From Ignavibacteria bacterium (lineage in GTDB: Bacteria > Bacteroidota > Ignavibacteria > Tepidaquicellales > Tepidaquicellaceae), in assembly GCA_019187405.1 (NCBI GenBank), contig JABAQZ010000025.1:1-64000 (forward strand): a stretch of DNA of 64,000 nt. Direction: 5' to 3'. Within the stretch, counting starts at the first letter, position 1; the number at the start of each line of letters is the position of its first letter. Made by a program: the position numbers and the translations under genes. Below are positions 54,172 to 61,721 of the stretch, piece after piece. Under the pieces are notes generated by a model that did no database searches, was not told the origin of the DNA, and saw only the letters and a program-made list of their open reading frames with translations.

Positions 54172-55128
54172 ATGAAATTCAATTTAGACTCTCCCGAGAT
54201 GAAAGAAACAAGGCAGGGATTTGCCGATGCCTTAATTGATGCGGGAAAAACCAATAAAGATTTAGTTGTACTTGGAGCGGATGTCTCAGGATCGGTTAAA
54301 ACAAATCTGTTTAGAGATGCTTATCCGGATAGATTTATATCCGTAGGAATTGCAGAGCAGGATATGATGGGAACTGCAGCCGGGCTAGCGCTTGCTGGTA
54401 AAATTCCGGTTGCTTCAGCTTACGGCGAATTTGCAACCGGCAGACCATTTGACCAGATAAGGCAGTCGATAGCTTACAGTGAAATGAACGTAAAGATCTG
54501 CGCATCACACTGTGGTATAACCGTAGGTCCCGACGGAGCTACGCATCAATCTTTTGAAGATGTGGCATTGATGAGAGTGCTGCCTAACATGAATGTTATT
54601 ACCCCGTGTGATTACAATCAAACTTACAGAGCGGTAAAGCTTGCTATAGATACGCACGGTCCTTTTTATATCAGATTTTACAGGGAAAATTCTCCTAACT
54701 TTACGGACATTAATGCGCCATTTAAATTTGGAAAAGCCGATACAATAATTGATGGCGATGACATTACTCTTATAGCAAGCGGACTTCTTGTTTGGGAAGC
54801 CATAGTTGCATCAGAGAAATTGAAAAAGGAAGGTATTAATGCAAGAGTGGTAAATATGCACACCATAAAACCTATCGATAAAGAAACAATTATAAAGTGT
54901 GCAGATGAAACGGGAATGATAATCACTTGCGAAGATCATCAGTGGACTTGCGGATTATTCGGAGCGGTTGCTGAAGTTATAGTAATGCACAGACCGACTA
55001 AGATGGATTATATAGCTATTGATGATACATTCGGAGAAAGCGGTATAATTGCTTCTGAGCTGATGAATAAATACAAGATTGACAGGGAGGCAATTTATAA
55101 AAAGGTAAAGAAACATCTTAAGAAATAA
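54172..55128 (+). CDS. Transketolase C-terminal (Pyr plus C-domain) subunit
   Basis: 318 residues from ATG 54172 (a TTG lies one codon earlier). It carries only the Pyr and C-terminal domains: LVVLGADVSGSVKTNLF, the catalytic Glu in SVGIAEQDMMGTAAGLAL (about 57-74), SHCGITVGPDGATHQSFEDVA (about 112; quoted in part) and ITCEDHQWTCGLFGAVAE. It lacks the ThDP pyrophosphate-binding domain, so it needs an N-terminal partner, as in split transketolases. That partner is not adjacent: the preceding 520 bp hold nothing, and the gene after it is HtrA. The single-chain enzyme at 3750 is separate. Either the partner is elsewhere, or this is a DXS/transketolase-like protein with another partner. Confidence 0.88.
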   Translation: MKFNLDSPEMKETRQGFADALIDAGKTNKDLVVLGADVSGSVKTNLFRDAYPDRFISVGIAEQDMMGTAAGLALAGKIPVASAYGEFATGRPFDQIRQSIAYSEMNVKICASHCGITVGPDGATHQSFEDVALMRVLPNMNVITPCDYNQTYRAVKLAIDTHGPFYIRFYRENSPNFTDINAPFKFGKADTIIDGDDITLIASGLLVWEAIVASEKLKKEGINARVVNMHTIKPIDKETIIKCADETGMIITCEDHQWTCGLFGAVAEVIVMHRPTKMDYIAIDDTFGESGIIASELMNKYKIDREAIYKKVKKHLKK

Positions 55129-55160
55129 AACGTAGAGAAATCATAAATGAATTTATTAAA

Positions 55161-56393
55161 ATGAATACTGTAAATATTTCAATTAATCCGGCAGGGGGAA
55201 ATACTAAATCAATCATGAATAAAAAGCTTTTATTCTTTTTTTTATTTGCTTTAATACTTGTGTCAGGAATTGTAATAGGCAAATTTTTCTTTCAGAAAAA
55301 TACTAACAACGAAAATCAAAATTCAAACCTGACGCCAATTCAAAATACTTCACAGGAATTAAACAACAGCATTTCCGATACAAGAGAAAATGCCATTACA
55401 AAAGCCGTAAAAAAAGTCTCACCGGCAATCGTCGGAATTAATGTGGAAGAAGTCAGGGAAGTGCAGGATCCTTTTTCCATGTTTGACAACGATCCTTTTT
55501 TCAGACAGTTTTTTGGAAACAGACCGCCGCAGAAGCAGGTAGTTAAAGGTCTCGGATCGGGATTCATAATTTCATCAGACGGATATATACTTACAAATGA
55601 CCATGTCGCGGGAAATGCTACTAAGATTTCCGTAACGATGACAAACGGGGAAACAATTGATGCAAAGCTAATAGGCTCTGACAGAAACAGCGATGTAGCT
55701 TTGATTAAAATTGAAAAAGACAATTTACCCGTTGCAACTCTTGGCAATTCCGATGAAGTCATAATAGGAGAATGGGTAATAGCGCTTGGAAATCCTTTTG
55801 GTTTATTTGAGATAAATGACAAACCTACCGTAACTGTTGGCGTAGTCAGTGCAACAAATATGAAGGTAAATGCAGACGGCAACAGAGTTTATAAAGACAT
55901 GATACAGACAGATGCATCGATCAATGCAGGTAATTCCGGAGGACCGCTGCTAAACGCTGACGGCAATGTCATCGGAATGAATACGATAATTTTTACAGGA
56001 GGTAATTACAGCTCCGGAAGCATAGGAGTGGGTTTTGCAATTTCTATTAACAGGGTCAAAAAAATTATGGAAGAAATCAAAACCAATGGTAAAATCGACA
56101 GAGCATTTAATGTAGGATTCAGGATACAGGTTGTCGATGAAAGGATTGCAAAGTATCTGAAACTCGAAAAACCGCAGGGTGTAGTGGTAACCGATGTGCA
56201 GAGCGGAAGCCTTTCGGATAAGGCAGGACTTAAACCTGAAGATGTAATTATAATTGCAAACGGGGAGAAAATAAAATCCGAACAGGATCTGATATTTGTA
56301 ATTAATGATCTTAGAAAAGGAGACAATCTTGTTTTAAAAATTCTGAGAGACGGCTCCGAGAAAGAGATTGAAATGAAACTGACCGGCAGTTAA
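55161..56393 (+). CDS. htrA: HtrA/Deg-family serine protease
   Basis: 410 residues. A membrane anchor or signal helix covers 22-42. A trypsin-like domain follows with the catalytic triad His148 (TNDHVAGNA), Asp178 (RNSDVALIKI) and Ser259 (INAGNSGGPLL). One PDZ domain lies at about 300-405 (KPQGVVVTDVQSGSLSDKAG, VIIIANGEKIKSEQDL). It degrades or chaperones misfolded envelope proteins in the periplasm. A second ATG at 55215 could be the start and would shorten the cytoplasmic tail. It is 32 bp downstream of the transketolase subunit gene. The terminator at 56411 serves both it and the convergent bactofilin. Confidence 0.93.
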   Translation: MNTVNISINPAGGNTKSIMNKKLLFFFLFALILVSGIVIGKFFFQKNTNNENQNSNLTPIQNTSQELNNSISDTRENAITKAVKKVSPAIVGINVEEVREVQDPFSMFDNDPFFRQFFGNRPPQKQVVKGLGSGFIISSDGYILTNDHVAGNATKISVTMTNGETIDAKLIGSDRNSDVALIKIEKDNLPVATLGNSDEVIIGEWVIALGNPFGLFEINDKPTVTVGVVSATNMKVNADGNRVYKDMIQTDASINAGNSGGPLLNADGNVIGMNTIIFTGGNYSSGSIGVGFAISINRVKKIMEEIKTNGKIDRAFNVGFRIQVVDERIAKYLKLEKPQGVVVTDVQSGSLSDKAGLKPEDVIIIANGEKIKSEQDLIFVINDLRKGDNLVLKILRDGSEKEIEMKLTGS

Positions 56394-56410
56394 AACCGAT
56401 TTTAAAAAAT

Positions 56411-56446
56411 AAAAACCCCGGAGGTTCTTACCGCCGGGGTTTTTTT
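56411..56446. terminator. Bidirectional rho-independent terminator between htrA and bactofilin
   Basis: AAAAACCCCGG (56411-56421) pairs with CCGGGGTTTTT (56434-56444) around a 12-nt loop. A-runs lie on the left and T-runs on the right, so the hairpin can stop transcription from both sides. Confidence 0.92.
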
Positions 56447-56464
56447 ATTGTAAATCAAATTTTA

Positions 56465-56995
56465 TCAGTTAAATCTTAAAACAGGTTTATCCTTTGGTTT
56501 TGTCTCGGAATGAATTTCAATTTCGCTGTCATTATCTTTCAGGTCAACTTTCATATCGATGATATTGCTCTTGGATTTATCATCACCCATTTTGCAGTTT
56601 CCGTTGAATCTTCCGCCTGATTCAGTAATAAATTCTTCAACAATAATGTCACCTTCAAGCGAACCGGTCTTTTTGATTTCCAGTTTATGAGATTTTATGT
56701 TTCCTTTGACAGTTCCGTAAATGATGACATCAACCGCATTTACATTCCCTTCAATTACACCTTTCTCACCGATTATAATGCCGCTTTCTCCGCGCAGATT
56801 TCCGACAATGTGACCTTCAATCTTGGTTGTAGAAGGAGATGATAAATTGCCTTCGAATTTGCAGCCTTCGCTAATTAAAGTCAGTATCCTTTCGCTTGTT
56901 CCAGATGGAGCAGTCTTTACAACAGGCTTTGTCTCTTCAGCGTATGATGTCTCTTTTAATTTATTACCGAACATATTTTTTATGTTGAAATTCAA
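56465..56995 (-). CDS. Bactofilin-family cytoskeletal protein
   Basis: 176 residues. A polar N-terminus (about 1-35) is followed by a single bactofilin beta-helix, with repeating hydrophobic/Gly turns: ISEGCKFEGNLSSPSTTKIE, GHIVGNLRGESGIIIGEKGV, IEGNVNAVDVIIYGTVKGN, GSLEGDIIVEEFI. The C-terminus is charged and disordered. Bactofilins polymerise without nucleotide and organise envelope or cell-wall machinery. It is convergent with htrA and shares the hairpin at 56411. Confidence 0.92.
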   Translation of the reverse strand: MNFNIKNMFGNKLKETSYAEETKPVVKTAPSGTSERILTLISEGCKFEGNLSSPSTTKIEGHIVGNLRGESGIIIGEKGVIEGNVNAVDVIIYGTVKGNIKSHKLEIKKTGSLEGDIIVEEFITESGGRFNGNCKMGDDKSKSNIIDMKVDLKDNDSEIEIHSETKPKDKPVLRFN

Positions 56996-57524
56996 AAATG
57001 GGGTTAATTAAATTTTTAGTAATTTATTTATTACAAATTTAAGAAAATTAATTTTTAAACTCAACGAATGAAACTAAAAAAAAATCAGCGCATTTTTCCT
57101 GACTTTTACTGAGTAAGGAGCATTCATAAAGTTAAATAAACGGGAAAAATCCTGACCATATTCTTTATCAAGCCGGATTAACGGTATTTAAATCGTTTCT
57201 CATTGAATAATTCTTTTTAAAAATCAGCGATAAATCAAGTTATCTTGATTTCACTGATTCCAAAACTTCTGCAGTAGAGATAATTCCTTACTCCGGTTAA
57301 AAAATATATCAGCATAAAATTATTCACTATTTATGTCTGTGGAGTATATTTAACAACAAAATTAAAACAAGTTTTTTAATTGTAGTGAAATGTTAAATCG
57401 TTAAAATATAATACTGCGGGACTGAAACGAATTGCTTTGTCTAAATATCGGCAGATTGACAATCGAAAATTTAAATTAATGGGAATTAAACTGAAATTGA
57501 AACTTCAAGCATATATGAGTATTT
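56996..57524. other. Divergent intergenic region with a stem-loop
   Basis: 529 bp between bactofilin and the oxidase gene, which are transcribed outwards. An interrupted stem-loop lies at 57222-57259. AT-rich otherwise. The promoters of both genes must be here; none is read with confidence. Confidence 0.4.
57222..57259. other. Interrupted stem-loop, possible regulatory element
   Basis: Inner perfect stem AAATCAAG (57232-57239), loop TTAT, CTTGATTT (57244-57251). Outer arms AATCAG (57222-57227) and CTGATT (57254-57259). It lies 266 bp before the oxidase gene and 227 bp before the bactofilin start. No T-tract, so not an obvious terminator. Confidence 0.35.
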
Positions 57525-58928
57525 TTGACCATGTTTAACAAGATGAATGAAGATTTAATCGGAGAGCTTGAAGAAATATCCTCCAATGAAGCTGTAATCA
57601 GAGATATTGAATCGTTAAAATTATTTTCAAAAGACTACACTGAAAACCTTTCTTTTATTCCTGAAGTAATAGTAAAACCTTCAAACACGAATGAAGTATC
57701 CGCGATTATAAAGTTTGCGAATAAGCATAAAATTCCCATTGTACCGCGAGGAGGTGGAACGGGTTTATCAGGCGGTGCGCTTCCTGTGTATGGCGGAATA
57801 TGCATGTCGATGGAAAAATTTAACAAGATAATAGAAATTGATACGGAAAACTTTCAGGCAATTGTGGAGCCCGGCGTTATTACTCAGGTCTTTCAGGAAG
57901 AATGCGAAAGATTAAATCTTTATTATCCTCCGGATCCGGCATCGAGAGGAAGTTCATTTCTTGGAGGCAATCTTGCAGAGTGCTCTGGCGGACCCCGCGC
58001 AGTAAAATACGGCGTAACAAAGGATTACATATTAGGTCTTGAAATTGTAACTCCGCAAGGCGATATAATCAATACCGGAGCAAGAGTACTTAAGAATGTG
58101 TCAGGATACAATCTGACTCAGCTTATTATTGGAAGCGAGGGAACGCTTGGAGTAATTACAAAAATAATTTTCAGACTTATACCTCTGCCAAAATACAAGA
58201 AAGTAATGTTAGCGGCATTTGGCAGTATAGAGGAAAGTGCGAAAACAGTTGCAAAGATTTTTCAAAACGGAATTACTCCATCTGCGCTTGAGCTAATGGA
58301 GAAGTCGGCGATGCAGGCAGCAGAAAGACAACTCGGGAAAAAATTTCCCAATGGAGATGCAGAAGCACAATTATTAATTGAGGTTGACGGAAATTATGAG
58401 GATTCACTTGACAGAGACATAGAAAAAATTGCGGAGATAGTTACCGAAAACGGAGCCTATGATGTCATACTTGCTGAAGATAACAATAAAATGAACGAGC
58501 TGTGGTCATTGCGAAGATGCATAGGTGAAGCTGTAAAGTCAATTTCTGAATATAAGGAAGAAGATACGGTTGTACCGAGAGCAAGAATTCCCGAATTAAT
58601 AAATGGAGTAAAAAAAATATCGGGCAAGTACGGAATCACTACAATTTGTTATGGTCATGCCGGCGACGGCAATGTCCATGTTAACATTCTGAAAGATAAT
58701 CTTGACGAAAAGACATGGGAAAGCAATCTCGAAACTGCAATTAAGGAAATCTTCAGATTGACTGTTTCTCTCGGTGGTACCATTTCAGGAGAGCATGGTA
58801 TTGGTTATTCTCAAAAAAATTATCTCCCGATAGCATTAAGCGAAACAGAACTTGCATTAATGAAGAGCATAAAGAAAACGTTTGACCCGAATAACATTAT
58901 GAATCCTGGAAAAATTTTTACGGATTGA
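57525..58928 (+). CDS. FAD-binding oxidase (GlcD/D-lactate dehydrogenase-like)
   Basis: 467 residues of the FAD-linked oxidase family. FAD-binding half: VPRGGGTGLSGGALPVYGGI (about 76-95), PPDPASRGSSFLGGNLAECS, and VLKNVSGYNLTQLIIGSEGT (about 188-207). C-terminal substrate half with ICYGHAGDGNVHVNIL (about 371-386) and SGEHGIGYSQK, plus the closing IMNPGKIF. Members oxidise glycolate or D-lactate and feed electrons to the respiratory chain. The substrate cannot be chosen; the usual GlcE/GlcF partners are absent. First gene of a run with the thioesterase and nadC. Confidence 0.87.
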   Translation: MTMFNKMNEDLIGELEEISSNEAVIRDIESLKLFSKDYTENLSFIPEVIVKPSNTNEVSAIIKFANKHKIPIVPRGGGTGLSGGALPVYGGICMSMEKFNKIIEIDTENFQAIVEPGVITQVFQEECERLNLYYPPDPASRGSSFLGGNLAECSGGPRAVKYGVTKDYILGLEIVTPQGDIINTGARVLKNVSGYNLTQLIIGSEGTLGVITKIIFRLIPLPKYKKVMLAAFGSIEESAKTVAKIFQNGITPSALELMEKSAMQAAERQLGKKFPNGDAEAQLLIEVDGNYEDSLDRDIEKIAEIVTENGAYDVILAEDNNKMNELWSLRRCIGEAVKSISEYKEEDTVVPRARIPELINGVKKISGKYGITTICYGHAGDGNVHVNILKDNLDEKTWESNLETAIKEIFRLTVSLGGTISGEHGIGYSQKNYLPIALSETELALMKSIKKTFDPNNIMNPGKIFTD

Positions 58929-59341
58929 TTGTGATAGAGACATTTACCGAAATAAGAATTCTTTATGCCCATACGGATAAAATGGGCGTCGTAAACAATG
59001 TCCGGTATTTCGAATATTTTGAAGCTGGCAGAAATGATTTTCTGAGAAAACTCGGATATCCTTACACGGAGCTTGAAAAGAAAAACTACGGTCTTCCTGT
59101 CATCGAAGCATTCTCAAAATTTTATTCAGGCGCAAAGTATGATGATATAATCACGGTTAATACGTTTCTTGAAAACATTCCGACAGTCAGATTTAGGATA
59201 AACTACAAAGTATTCCTTTCGGAAAAAATAATTGCCGAAGGATATACTGTACATTCATTTGTAAATTTTCAGAAAATGAAAGCATCAAAACCTCCGGAAG
59301 ATTTTATAAAACTTATCAGAGAAAAACTATTAATAAAATAA
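58925..59341 (+). CDS. Acyl-CoA thioesterase, 4HBT/YbgC type
   Basis: 138 residues with a hot-dog fold. The catalytic motif lies in YAHTDKMGVVNNVRYFEYFE (about 14-33), where Asp and the following positions match YbgC/4-hydroxybenzoyl-CoA thioesterases. It hydrolyses short acyl-CoA. The start is TTG at 58925, overlapping the oxidase stop codon by 4 bp; a GTG at 58931 is an alternative. The coupling with the oxidase is strong. NadC follows with a 1-bp gap. Confidence 0.85.
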   Translation: MIVIETFTEIRILYAHTDKMGVVNNVRYFEYFEAGRNDFLRKLGYPYTELEKKNYGLPVIEAFSKFYSGAKYDDIITVNTFLENIPTVRFRINYKVFLSEKIIAEGYTVHSFVNFQKMKASKPPEDFIKLIREKLLIK

Positions 59342-59342
59342 A

Positions 59343-60209
59343 TTGAATTACTACAAAGATTTTGATTTTAATAAAGCCGGAAAACTCATAAAATCGGCAT
59401 TGATTGAAGACATTGGAAGCGGTGATATTACAACAGATTTGTTTATTAATAAAAATTCCATTTCCCATGCCCAACTACTTGTTAAACAAAATGGAATTAT
59501 TGCAGGTCTCAGGATTTTCAAGATGGTATTTGAATTATTGGATAAAAATGTAAAATGTAATTTCTTCATTAAAGACGGTCAGAAGACCAAGAAGGGAGAA
59601 ATTGCCGGAATAATAAAAGGACATACAGCTTCATTGTTAATAGGTGAAAGGACTGCATTAAACATACTCCAGAGAATGAGCGGAATTGCTACCGTAACCA
59701 ACGAATTGGTTAAGCTGCTTGGCAATAAATCAATTAAACTGCTTGATACGAGAAAGACAACTCCTAATTTCAGAATATTTGAAAAGGCTGCAGTGAAAAT
59801 GGGAGGAGGATATAATCATAGGGAAGGATTGTATGACATGTATTTAATAAAAGACAATCATATAGAAGCTTCGGGTGGAATCAATAAAACGCTTGCATAT
59901 CTCCAAAAGCATAAAAAAAAGCTTAAGAGAAAAACTGAAATTGAAGTAAAGAATTTGAATGAGTTGAAGGAAGTTATCGATAATGGGAAAAATGTTATTG
60001 ACAGGATAATGCTGGACAATTTCAGTATTCAACAGATTAAAAAAGCTGTAGAGTTAGCAGGCGGGAAATTCGAAATTGAAATATCCGGCGGTGTTAATAA
60101 AAACAACATCAGCAGTTACGGCAGAATAAGAGGAATTGATTACATATCGGCAGGTTTTCTGACACATTCAGCGAAATCTTTGGATATTTCATTGAATTTT
60201 ATTACTTGA
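59343..60209 (+). CDS. nadC: Quinolinate phosphoribosyltransferase (carboxylating)
   Basis: 288 residues, normal length. Visible: ALIEDIGSGDITTDLF (about 19-34), ERTALNILQRMSGIAT (about 100-115), LLDTRKTTPNFRIFEKAAVK (about 137-156), GGGYNHREGLYDMYLIKDNH, and C-terminal IMLDNFS and EISGGVNKNNISSYG. It converts quinolinate and PRPP to nicotinate mononucleotide in NAD synthesis. The start codon is TTG at 59343, 1 bp after the thioesterase stop codon. Confidence 0.94.
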   Translation: MNYYKDFDFNKAGKLIKSALIEDIGSGDITTDLFINKNSISHAQLLVKQNGIIAGLRIFKMVFELLDKNVKCNFFIKDGQKTKKGEIAGIIKGHTASLLIGERTALNILQRMSGIATVTNELVKLLGNKSIKLLDTRKTTPNFRIFEKAAVKMGGGYNHREGLYDMYLIKDNHIEASGGINKTLAYLQKHKKKLKRKTEIEVKNLNELKEVIDNGKNVIDRIMLDNFSIQQIKKAVELAGGKFEIEISGGVNKNNISSYGRIRGIDYISAGFLTHSAKSLDISLNFIT

Positions 60210-60272
60210 ATATGAGAAATGAAGGATTTACTTTTGCTGAAAAATTAAACATAATTTAAAAATTTATTAACT

Positions 60273-60767
60273 ATGCCAAAATTTACCGACAGTTTCAGGT
60301 TTCTTATTGCTTTTGGAATTTCACTAACTTTATTAATTGCCTGCGGAGACAAAAAAGATTCCGTTGATTCAAAAAAAGAAGAAACAACAAAAGAAGAAAC
60401 CAAAAAAGAAACCACTACATCTTCATCTGCATCAAATCAGCTTTATTTTGTTGAAGAATATACAAAAGACGGACAGGAAGTCGGAAAAAGCGAAAAATTT
60501 TTCATTGGTGAAAAAGGCGGTTACATAACGGCTATGCTTAGGACTTCACAACCAATAGGAGTAGGAGCTGTTGATGTTAGAATAGAAAGAGAATCTCTTG
60601 ACGGCACAGAAATCGTAAGCACAACACCTTTTGACGTATTTCCGGATAAGAGTTATTTCTTTTTTGATAAAATCACTTTTTATAAGTCTGGTGATTACAA
60701 AGTTACGGTATTCAAAAAAGACGGTTCCCCCGTTGCTGCGGGAACAGTGAGAATAGATTATAAATAA
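60273..60767 (+). CDS. Lipoprotein of a small tandem paralogue family (member 1)
   Basis: 164 residues; function unknown. A signal peptide ends in a lipobox LIAC (Cys24). A Lys/Glu/Thr-rich linker of about 28 residues follows (KKEETTKEETKKETTT). The globular part (about 56-164) begins LYFVEEYTKDGQEVGK and ends PVAAGTVRIDYK. It shares its outline with the next two gene products: L-x-F-x-E near the start, a GGY(I/L) strand, the D-x-S-Y-x-F pattern, then F-Y-K-S-G-D-Y-x-V, then A-x-G/S-x-V-x-I at the end. The fold is probably all-beta (Ig-like). Likely periplasmic or surface. Confidence 0.6.
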   Translation: MPKFTDSFRFLIAFGISLTLLIACGDKKDSVDSKKEETTKEETKKETTTSSSASNQLYFVEEYTKDGQEVGKSEKFFIGEKGGYITAMLRTSQPIGVGAVDVRIERESLDGTEIVSTTPFDVFPDKSYFFFDKITFYKSGDYKVTVFKKDGSPVAAGTVRIDYK

Positions 60768-60802
60768 AATTCAATTAAATAATTAAAAGTAAAGGAGAAG
60801 TA

Positions 60803-61225
60803 ATGAGAATTACAAAATTAATCTTCGGGATTGTTACATTTATTTTTCTGTTTATTCTGAAAACAGATTCTTTTGCACAGCAATATCCGGTATTGTATTT
60901 CTGTGAAAGATATGGAGATAATGGGGAAGTCGGAGTTAGCGATAGATTCACAAACGGTTATCTTACTGTAATGGTAAAAGCAGACGGTCCGTTAGGATTA
61001 AGAGATTGCTCGATACAGCTGGATAAATATAACTGCTCGTCGGGATCTTTTGATTATTACAAGAAATTCAATTATTCTGTAACTCCCGACATGAGCTATG
61101 TTTACTTTTCGAAGAATTCGGAAAGCGACATGAATTTTGAAGATCCTGGAATCTATAGAGTTTTTCTGCTCGATCAGAATAATAGAACAGTTGCAAGCGG
61201 GCTTGTTGAAATAATTAGAAAATAA
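60803..61225 (+). CDS. Secreted protein of a small tandem paralogue family (member 2)
   Basis: 140 residues with a signal peptide ending near SFAQ (about 29). A strong Shine-Dalgarno AAAGGAG (60791-60797) lies 5 nt before the ATG. The mature part starts with VLYFCERYGDNGEVGVSD and continues YLTVMVKADGPLGLRDCS, MSYVYFSK, GIYRVFLLDQNN and ASGLVEIIRK. It aligns in order with members 1 and 3. It has three extra cysteines relative to member 1. Function unknown; co-transcribed with neighbours (gaps of 35 and 14 bp). Confidence 0.6.
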   Translation: MRITKLIFGIVTFIFLFILKTDSFAQQYPVLYFCERYGDNGEVGVSDRFTNGYLTVMVKADGPLGLRDCSIQLDKYNCSSGSFDYYKKFNYSVTPDMSYVYFSKNSESDMNFEDPGIYRVFLLDQNNRTVASGLVEIIRK

Positions 61226-61239
61226 AAAGAATTCAAAAA

Positions 61240-61650
61240 ATGAAAACAAAAAATAAATTAATCTGTATTTTATTTGCAGTATTTTCATTTATTGTAATAA
61301 TCAGTCCTTTAAAATCTCAGACACTTCAATTTTGTGAAAATGTAACAGAGTCGGGAGAACCCATTTCGGCAAGTTCAGTCTTCAACATAAGTGAAAAAGG
61401 AGGCTATCTCAAGTTTCTGGTAAACCTTCCATACATAGTAGGGACTTACAGCATCAGTTATGAAATTTACAATGTTGATGCAGACGGATATGAAACCTAC
61501 GACAACACGATTTATCAGGATGTTGAACCAAAATGGGCATGGTTTTGGAAAGAAGTTACTTTTTACAGAGCAGGAAGATATAATGTATATGTTTATGACA
61601 GTGATAGAAACTTTTTGGCTTCTTCATCTGTCCGAATACAATATTACTGA
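61240..61650 (+). CDS. Secreted protein of a small tandem paralogue family (member 3)
   Basis: 136 residues with a signal peptide ending near LKSQ (about 27). The mature part: LQFCENVTESGEPISASS, SEKGGYLKFLVNLPYIVG, VEPKWAWFWKEVTFYRAGRY (quoted 20 residues), NVYVYDSDRN, and ASSSVRIQYY at the end. Shared with members 1 and 2 are the F-C-E start, the GGYL strand and the F-Y-x-[SA]-G-x-Y-x-V stretch. It is the last gene before the 15-bp hairpin terminator at 61670. Function unknown. Confidence 0.6.
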   Translation: MKTKNKLICILFAVFSFIVIISPLKSQTLQFCENVTESGEPISASSVFNISEKGGYLKFLVNLPYIVGTYSISYEIYNVDADGYETYDNTIYQDVEPKWAWFWKEVTFYRAGRYNVYVYDSDRNFLASSSVRIQYY

Positions 61651-61669
61651 AAATAATTTTATTTATCGT

Positions 61670-61706
61670 AAAAGGTTATTCCGGAATCCGGAATAACCTT
61701 TTTTAT
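61670..61706 (+). terminator. Strong hairpin terminator after the paralogue triplet
   Basis: A 15-bp perfect stem, AAAAGGTTATTCCGG (61670-61684) and CCGGAATAACCTTTT (61688-61702), has a 3-nt loop and is followed by more T. It lies 20 bp after the member 3 stop codon and ends the transcript of the triplet. Confidence 0.92.
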
Positions 61707-61721
61707 TAAAACCAGATTAAA

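Noticed and set aside
55340-55882. 180-codon minus-strand open frame inside htrA
   Set aside because: It overlaps the catalytic domain of a clearly conserved protease. The composition is typical of an antisense shadow.
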